Below are positions 57,872 through 64,000 of a DNA stretch of 64,000 nucleotides, piece by piece; position 1 is the first letter of the stretch, and each line of letters begins with the position of its first letter. The notes under the pieces are model-generated. The model searched no databases and had not been told where the DNA came from. It saw nothing but the letters and a program-made list of their open reading frames with translations. The translations under genes were made by a program, and so were the position numbers. The stretch is taken from the NCBI RefSeq assembly GCF_041956535.1, contig NW_027192202.1, forward strand, positions 110,018 through 174,017, given 5' to 3'. Origin of the DNA: Calcarisporiella thermophila CBS 279.70. Taxonomy: Eukaryota; Calcarisporiellomycota.

Positions 57872-59390
57872 ATGAAACAAAAACTCGCACAGTTATTTCG
57901 CGGAAACCTCGTACACACTCCCTCCAAAGGAGAGCTCGAAATTCTTACGGATGTCTACTGTGGAGTCGACGAGCAGGGCAAAATTGCATTCATTAGCCCT
58001 ATAAACAGTGAGGGGTGGCGAGAGGAATTTGATGCCCAAGGCGCAATGGAAATTGACGTTGGAAAAAACAGATTCCTGATGCCGGGGTTTGTGGATCTGC
58101 ATTTTCACGCGGTAAGACCACCGGAGTACATGTACATCCCACATTATCAAAATTGTTAAATACGAATTATTATCACAGCCGCAGTATCCGTTCCACGGAA
58201 CTGCAACCGACACATCCCTCATGCAGTGGCTACAAAAATATATCTTTCCAACGGAAGCTCGCTATGGCAAGGATCTTGCTTTCGCCACCAGCGTGTATAG
58301 ACGCATGGTCAATCATCTATTAAGACTTGGCACCACGACGGCACTATTTTACGCCACCATTGATGTTGAACCTAGCTTGGTACTATGCGACGAGATAGAA
58401 TCAGCTGGCATGAGAGGTTTTGTTGGCATCCCAAGTTTAGATAGTAAGTGCGGAGAAAGCCATACATAATGGTCGAGTAAACTTACCATCTCAACGTTTG
58501 CCTTAGGGAATGGCTCCGCAGAACATGGTTATGAGCGCTCTACCGCCCAAGCCATTGAAGATGCTCAACGATTTATTGACACGGTCCTCGCGCGTCATAA
58601 ACCTCGGGACCTTGTCCATCCCGTCGTCACCCCACGCTTCCTTCCCACTTGCTCTCCTGAGCTATTGACTGCTCTCTCAAATCTTGCACATCAACATAAC
58701 CTCCTCATCCAATCCCATATCTCAGAATCCCGTGATGAGGTTGAATCTGTCCAAAAGTTGTATGGTGAGCCTGACGCCAAGGTGTTTGAGAGAATGAACA
58801 TGATGGGCCCAAGGACCGTAATGGCACATGCCACGCGCATGACACGTGATGATTGGAATATTGTCAAGAGTAAGGGCGTAGGCATTGCTCATTGTCCTCT
58901 CTCCAATGCATTCTTTGGAGACGGTGCGGTCTCTGTCAAAAGGCTATGGCGCGAAAACATAAAGGTGGGATTAGGAACCGATGTTGCTGGCGGATATACT
59001 CCCGCAATGCTCTCCGCTATAAGGCAAGCCGTGGTCACCTCCAAAATGATGGAGGCGCAGAGAAAAGATTCCATAGATAAGCATGGAGTACAAAAAAACT
59101 GGAGCGATGAGCCATTGGACATGGATTGGGTGAGTGGACTATATCTTGCAACTCTGGGAGGAGCAGAGGTTCTTGGCATGGCGGATAAGATAGGTACATT
59201 GGCTGTTGGAAAATCTCTGGACGCTATTGTTGTAGAAGTTCTCCCATTCAATGGGCAGTTTAGACCACCCTTTGAAGTGTTCCCAACCGACACAATGCGC
59301 GACCGGGTGGAGAAATTTGTGAACTTGGGCGACGATAGAAATATCAAACAAGTTTTTGTTGGAGGGAAATGCGTGTTTTCTTGTGAATAA
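57872..59390 (+). CDS. GUD1: Guanine deaminase
   Basis: Three exons, 57872-58111, 58179-58443 and 58507-59390, join in phase to 462 aa (human enzyme about 454). The metal site of the amidohydrolase fold is visible: MPGFVDLHFHA joined to PQYPFHGT across the first intron (family pattern 'PGFVD-H-HAPQY'), then IQSHISESRDEVE, VMAHATRMT, IAHCPLSN and the aspartate motif VGLGTDVAGGY. It converts guanine to xanthine and ammonia with zinc, in purine salvage and degradation. The C terminus (IKQVFVGGKCVF) is typical of the family. Confidence 0.95.
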
Positions 59391-59810
59391 TAGGCCATAT
59401 ATATTTGCATTTTGTCTCCTCCTTCTTGGATGCAACATAGCTGAAATGAATTTTTTTCGGCAGGACCATTTATGCCATTAGGCAATTATTGGATCCATAA
59501 ATTAAATTTTCTTTAAAAAGGTAGTTGTTGTAACAACACACTTCAAATAAGATAGAGCGCATTAAGGGGAAAAGTTCACGATGACTTTCTGCGAATTCAA
59601 ACATAAAGCAACAGGCACTTACTCAGAATAATAATAAAAAAAAAATAAAAAGAAATAATTCAAGCAAGCTATACTCGCGATAATAAAAGAAGGAAATTGT
59701 GTAAACAAGGATGGAAATACGCTCCTTGGGCACTTGTTTTTGAAAATTTCCGTCGTCGAAAGGGGACCAACTCCTCGCTCTCAATTCCGGCATCACGATT
59801 CCATCCCAGG
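59391..59810. other. Convergent 3' flanks
   Basis: AT-rich, with no gene seen. Frames on the minus strand are shadows of the guanine deaminase gene or noise. Confidence 0.6.
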
Positions 59811-60782
59811 TTATGAGATGGGCTTGAAGTTCGAGTCGATTGTGTTAGCCTGGTCATTGATAGAATCGGCGGGGTTGCTCCGCTTGCCAATGGTTGCCGC
59901 GCCTTGATCCTCCACGTCCTGCTGGAGCATTTCTTGGACCATTCGCATCCTAGCAGCAACCAGCTCCTTCTGGCTCATATGCTTTGTTCGTTCTGAATCC
60001 GAACGATATTTATGTTCGGGTTGGGTATGGGCGATCTCGCGCTTCTGGTAGGGGGGTCTTTTAACGGGGTAGGATCGCAGCCGTTGAGGGTAAAATGGGC
60101 GAGTTTGACGGTTCTGACGGTTCTGCCCTTCGCGATCCACTAGGAGCTCGAATCGTTTATCGATAAAGTGAGGTTTATGATAGCTATGATGCTTCCCGTA
60201 GGGAACATAAACAGGCTGGGCAGACATGCGCTGAGGTGCACCACCCGAGAAGAATTCATAGGCTGGGTCATATGAGACGCGCTGAGGATATCCCATAGGG
60301 TCATGGTGATCAGAATACCAGAAATCATCTTGGTAGTAGTAGCCCTCCGGACCCTGTTTCATAAGACTAGAATTATCGCCCGGCCCCGATGCCTTTGTGT
60401 TTGCGTTCGAATTCTCGCTGGACTGCTCATCCGAATTCACGGCCGAGTTGAACAAATCCAAGTGATCAAGCACATGGATATTATTAAGGGCATTATCTAT
60501 CACACCACGTTTCATCTTTCTCCACTGTTTTTTGTAGATGCCTTCCCCGCCTTGCTTCGAGAGAACCGAATTGTCGCCTGGACCTGATGCTTTGGTGTTA
60601 GCATTACGATTCTCCGAATCCTGTGGATTAGAATTGACCATGGAATCTATTAACTCCAGGTGATCAATAAGATCCAAATTGTTGACGGCATTGTCAAGAA
60701 TTCCACGACGTAAGTGCGCTGCACCTTGCGCGAGACTCGCGAAGAGCATAAGCGAGAGTGTTATACCAAGCGATGGTTTCAT
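59811..60782 (-). CDS. Secreted precursor with two internal repeats behind dibasic (Kex2-type) sites
   Basis: One exon, 323 aa. Residues 1-20 are a signal peptide (MKPSLGITLSLMLFASLAQG). Two repeats of about 55 residues follow, at 27-81 and 93-147. Each comes directly after a dibasic pair (RR, KR). Shared blocks are G-[IV]-[IL]-DNA-[VL]-NN, then DHL-[ED]-L, VNS, and the identical NANTKASGPGDNS. Downstream come a Tyr/His/Pro-rich middle and further KR pairs (DKR-FELL, VKR-PPYQKR, GKR-SNPADS). Kex2-type proteases cut after KR and RR in the Golgi, so the protein could release several peptides, as in fungal pheromone precursors and repeat-containing KEPs. There is no cysteine, no GPI signal and no known domain. 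Release of peptides is inference; a structural cell-wall protein is the alternative. Confidence 0.8.
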   Translation of the reverse strand: MKPSLGITLSLMLFASLAQGAAHLRRGILDNAVNNLDLIDHLELIDSMVNSNPQDSENRNANTKASGPGDNSVLSKQGGEGIYKKQWRKMKRGVIDNALNNIHVLDHLDLFNSAVNSDEQSSENSNANTKASGPGDNSSLMKQGPEGYYYQDDFWYSDHHDPMGYPQRVSYDPAYEFFSGGAPQRMSAQPVYVPYGKHHSYHKPHFIDKRFELLVDREGQNRQNRQTRPFYPQRLRSYPVKRPPYQKREIAHTQPEHKYRSDSERTKHMSQKELVAARMRMVQEMLQQDVEDQGAATIGKRSNPADSINDQANTIDSNFKPIS

Positions 60783-61782
60783 TTTTGTTCAATTATTGTT
60801 TTTGCGAGAATGGGGGGCGTGGGTATATGCAGGGATATCTTGTTTGTAAAATGAAGCGTGTACTTAGGAAAGGAGAGGGGCTCGTCAAGAGTTGGATAAA
60901 GGAGAAAAGAATTATTAAATAGGTATACTGCTACTTCTTGGGTATAGGAGAGAAATATGGACACTAGTTTGTAAGGACTAGATGGATATGTATAAAAAAA
61001 TAATAAGGGCGATGGCGAGTTCAAGGATGGAACGGGGGAGGAAAGAGAAAGGAAAAGTGTAAAATGAAGCGTTTAAAAGTGATTTGAAATTCGGCTGAAC
61101 CAAACCCCAACGATACATTCTTCTTTGTCTCTAGCTGAAATGCCGGAATTTTCTTTCCTTTATATTGCATACCGGTCAATTTCATGCCACGGTTGAGAAT
61201 GAAAGAATGTTGCAACAGAAATTCCAAATCGGAAATTTCTTGGTATGAAGATAATAATAATCCTGTCGTTATTAAATCTAGAACCATCCCCTCCATATAT
61301 TAATTACTTTCAAGACTACTCTTTGCGTTTTCAAATATATTTTTGACCAACATACAGTTGACTAACACAATTGTTCTCCCTCAAAGCCATCAAGTTCGTT
61401 GAATAAAGTATGATGGTATAGTGTCGAATGAGGCTAGAACCATATCGTCATCTTCGATGGTCAATGCTCTTATCCAATTATGTCAAGAATCAAAATAAAA
61501 TTAGAAAATAATGTCACTGGGATCTGGGACAAATCCAGACCAGAATTCCAAATGTGCCTTCCATGAAGAATTGGCCAATGGAGATTTCATATTGGACCTT
61601 TGATTAAGTCGCTGATGGAAAAGTCATCGGGTCGAGACGAGAGTTCAGATCAATCATGCTTACGCTGTAAGCAGCAAATTACTTGGTTAGAAACACTGGT
61701 TCTTGTATATTTGGAGTATGAAACCTATTATGGATGAAGAAGGAACTCCACTATTGAGCGATCTGAAGAGGGCATCAGGTAC
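60783..61782. other. Intergenic sequence with one weak small ORF
   Basis: AT-rich. The minus-strand ATG frame 61021-61296 (91 codons, MEGMVLDLITTGLLLSSYQE) has no motif and ends in a Phe/Pro-rich stretch that looks random; I do not promote it. 60783-61020 is the 5' flank of the secreted precursor, with pyrimidine-rich tracts on the coding strand. Confidence 0.4.
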
Positions 61783-62070
61783 TTATAAACCACTTCCACG
61801 TAGATGGTACTCAATAACGGAATTTATGAGTGTGCAATCCATGGCCGTGTTATAAGTATTGAATAGTGTTTGTAATTCAATGGTCGTCTCAGCCTTCCAT
61901 CTGGTAAGTCTGAATGCCCTTGCTCCACGAGTTAAGGCAGTATGGTTTTGAGGGTTTCCGGATGATATCCAATAAAAATCTTTAATAGAACTATAATAAA
62001 GAAATGCTACATAAACATATATAGGCAGGGCAAGTAGGAATGGGTTCAGGCATCTAGTGCTCACAAACAA
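61783..62070 (-). CDS. Unresolved exon of a hypothetical membrane protein
   Basis: A 95-codon open stretch without an ATG at its head (it opens with TTG), so it would need an upstream exon. It begins with a hydrophobic segment (PFLLALPIYVYVAFLYYSS) and continues with GNPQNHTALTRGARAFRLT and ETTIELQTLFNTYNTA. The segment TIELQ...NS-x-[IL]-E also occurs in the exon at 10328-10545, which suggests a shared family. No function can be given. It may be a gene fragment. Confidence 0.25.
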   Translation of the reverse strand: MFVSTRCLNPFLLALPIYVYVAFLYYSSIKDFYWISSGNPQNHTALTRGARAFRLTRWKAETTIELQTLFNTYNTAMDCTLINSVIEYHLRGSGL

Positions 62071-62173
62071 AAAGGAAAAAACTATTGTAAAAATGGAAGA
62101 TAGAATGATTATCTAAATGGTGTGCGCATTTAGGCAGGATGAAGCCACCAAATAGCATTCTATTGAATTCCCA
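62071..62173. other. Short AT-rich spacer
   Basis: Nothing seen apart from the 3' flank of the next gene. Confidence 0.5.
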
Positions 62174-62698
62174 TTAAAACAGGAACCAGAGTGCAGCAGC
62201 AAAAGTGGAAATTAATCCAAAATCACCAAGATTGAACACTCTCGCGCCCCTTATTGGGCTCGACGCTGCGGATATGCTACCGTTCACTCCTCCTGTCGGT
62301 AATCCAGCGCTTATTGATCTTGAGCCCGTGGGGTAAGAGGTGTAGCCGCTTGTCCCAGAAACTGAAACGACAGTGCCAGTAGCGCCGGGTAAGGCAGCAG
62401 TTCCAGTCGAAGTGCCATTCAAAGACGCACTCGAAGGCAAGGCAATTGCTTGCTTCTTGTTCTTATCCTCCTTCTTATTGTCCTTTTTGTCGTCATTCTT
62501 ATCGTCCTTTTTATCGTCCTTTTTATCTTTGTCTTCCCGTTTGATAAGATTGGCATTGGTGTCCAAAATCACTCGTTCATCAATATCCGGCACGCGGGCC
62601 ATGGAATTAGCTTGCTGATTAGCGAAAGATGGTGATGCAATGAAGATGAAAAGAAGTACATAGGTGAAAATGAGACATTGAACGTTGACGCGCTTCAT
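62174..62698 (-). CDS. Secreted, probably GPI-anchored protein with a Lys/Asp repeat
   Basis: One exon, 174 aa. Residues 1-26 form a signal peptide (CLIFTYVLLFIFIASPSFA). A short region DERVILDTNANLIKR ends in a dibasic pair. Next is a tandem K/D-rich stretch (EDKDKKDDKKDDKNDDKKDN) of about 28 residues, then a Ser/Thr/Gly/Ala-rich stalk suited to O-glycosylation, and a C-terminal hydrophobic end (GLISTFAAALWFLF) as in GPI proteins. It is likely a cell-surface protein. The charge repeat could bind metal ions or polyanions (inference). No family recognised. Confidence 0.65.
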   Translation of the reverse strand: MKRVNVQCLIFTYVLLFIFIASPSFANQQANSMARVPDIDERVILDTNANLIKREDKDKKDDKKDDKNDDKKDNKKEDKNKKQAIALPSSASLNGTSTGTAALPGATGTVVSVSGTSGYTSYPTGSRSISAGLPTGGVNGSISAASSPIRGARVFNLGDFGLISTFAAALWFLF

Positions 62699-64000
62699 CT
62701 TGGATGCAGAAGAGGCAAAACACGGATGATATTACCAGTGCTAATGAAGGGAATGAGGATGGGAATGTTTACTTTCAAAGAGGAGAAAAACTAAACAGAA
62801 CGTGAGGAAGAGAGAAGTTGTGTTGGTATAAAAATCATTTGGATAGCAGAAAAAAAAACAAAGTGAGACCCGATCCTTTTATGCAAATCAATTTCCTCTT
62901 GTGGATTTATTGAAACAAACAAAACTCGATTAGGGCATCAATGGGATTGGACATTTTGTTAATTTCTAATTACCAGAAGCTGTGACGCTTCTAAAGTTCG
63001 TGGAGATTTATTCTGCATTCTATTATGCTATTGAAAGATATCAGCACGAAATAACTCATTATTTCATCCCATCCTTCACTCCCCCTATCCCCCCTTTTGT
63101 CAAGCCAAAGACAACGCTAAAATTCCCTACATCTACTAGTGCAGCGGTTCCCACAACACGAAGCTCTAATCGCATTGTTCAAATCGAAAGGCCTAGTGCG
63201 TAGAATTGCATCATGTAACTAAATGAAGTTTGGCAACTTCTGACGCAATGAGGTAGATTGCTCCGGTTTTCTACTAGAACTAGGTCAGAGCTTTTTTCAG
63301 TGGATCATTTCTACGATGCGCTAAAAGAACTAAACCTATTTTCGTGAGATGGATGCAAATCCGAAACTCTTATCCAATTTACTCTAATACTTTAATTGCA
63401 TTGAAAAATTTTTAACAGCAATCGCGCTTTGACTTTCAATATTAATCACTCTTCTGTGTGGGGATATCCATACTTTTTAATGACTAGTATTCAGAGAGTG
63501 TACGATCTAAGTGGTACAGTTCAAAAACATAATGAATTTGGCTATGGCAGAGCAATCTTAATTGAATTGAATTTTAATGTTTGAAACAGACATAATGGAG
63601 TGCAAGATATTTGGTAATTGTGATTGCTTATTCTTATAAAAAATATAAATGGTGCAAGATGGCATATCAGTCAATTTGTAATACTAGATAGATCATTGTT
63701 TCCTCAAATACATATTTAAAATTCCTTTGTATTGGAGCCCTCTAGTCATTTAATCCAGCTTATATTATCGGTCAATTATTATAATCACTGATCGATAGAG
63801 GAAATTGACGGTAGTGAAATTTCGATAATAGCGTTAGAGTAAACTATTTCAATGACTTATTATTGTCCCTAATAAATTTCTCCGGAATGCTCTCCAACAT
63901 ACCTTGTTTGCAAAATTTTTATTCAGGATCCTGCGATGACTTGCTGTGCAAACTAGATCCATTGTGCAAAGACAAGCTGTCTTGCAAGATTTGGCACGAA
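62699..64000. other. AT-rich terminal stretch
   Basis: 1.3 kb without a supportable gene. A 73-codon plus-strand frame (62982-63203) has a Pro/Thr/Ser-rich end but no context. From 63200 to the window edge the sequence is uniformly AT-rich with stops in all frames. Confidence 0.5.

Noticed and set aside
1-64000. CRISPR arrays, bacterial operons, rRNA genes, intact transposases or viral genes
   Set aside because: No regular spacer repeats, Shine-Dalgarno-linked ORFs, rRNA motifs, or transposase, integrase or polymerase signatures were seen.

Overview
This window is nuclear DNA of a fungus. The evidence is a class IV chitin synthase, a Tup1-type corepressor, a yeast-type amino acid permease, a fungal-specific transcription factor, a JSN1-like RRM/PUF protein, a peroxisomal Pcs60-type acyl-CoA synthetase, and many short introns (about 50-90 nt, GT-AG, one GC-AG). 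I assembled exon chains by hand; in most genes every splice phase closes exactly. The presence of Nup43, CENP-L, Med1 and a DCAF7-like protein, some of which are missing from budding yeast, suggests a lineage that kept ancestral opisthokont genes (perhaps early-diverging). That placement is inference.

Layout. 0-2.2 kb: AT-rich DNA around a GC-rich block bounded by two diverged direct repeats. 2.7 kb: tRNA-Gln(TTG). 2.9-4.65 kb: a four-exon gene joining a possible CUE/UBA-like segment, an FYR domain and a terminal U-box. 4.65-7.4 kb: mostly empty, with one small ORF and a 36-bp perfect palindrome. 7.4-12.1 kb: transcription factor, a PPxY membrane protein, and a broken SMI1/KNR4-like gene. 12.2-20 kb: Nup43, Pcs60-like ligase, G-protein beta subunit, secreted kelch protein. 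20.5-31 kb: RhoGAP, JSN1-like protein, DCAF7-like WD40 protein. 31.5-42 kb: amino acid permease, Med1 (eight exons), glycyl-tRNA synthetase, GPI-type cupredoxin, N-acetylglutamate synthase. 42.4-54.5 kb: CENP-L homologue, chitin synthase, M17 leucyl aminopeptidase, small unknown protein, Tup1. 55.2-64 kb: Dma-type FHA-RING ligase, guanine deaminase, a secreted precursor with two 55-residue repeats behind dibasic sites, a lysine/aspartate-rich surface protein, and AT-rich sequence.

Most genes are unrelated housekeeping or regulatory genes on both strands with spacings of 0.1-1.5 kb; there is no sign of a biosynthetic cluster or of an intact transposon. Several encode parts of larger machines: Med1 (Mediator), Tup1 (corepressor), Nup43 (nuclear pore outer ring), CENP-L (inner kinetochore) and G-beta (signalling). 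The least conventional loci are the FYR/U-box protein (2889-4650), the repeat-containing secreted precursor (59811-60782), and the two partly resolved minus-strand loci near 10.3 kb and 61.9 kb that may share a protein motif.
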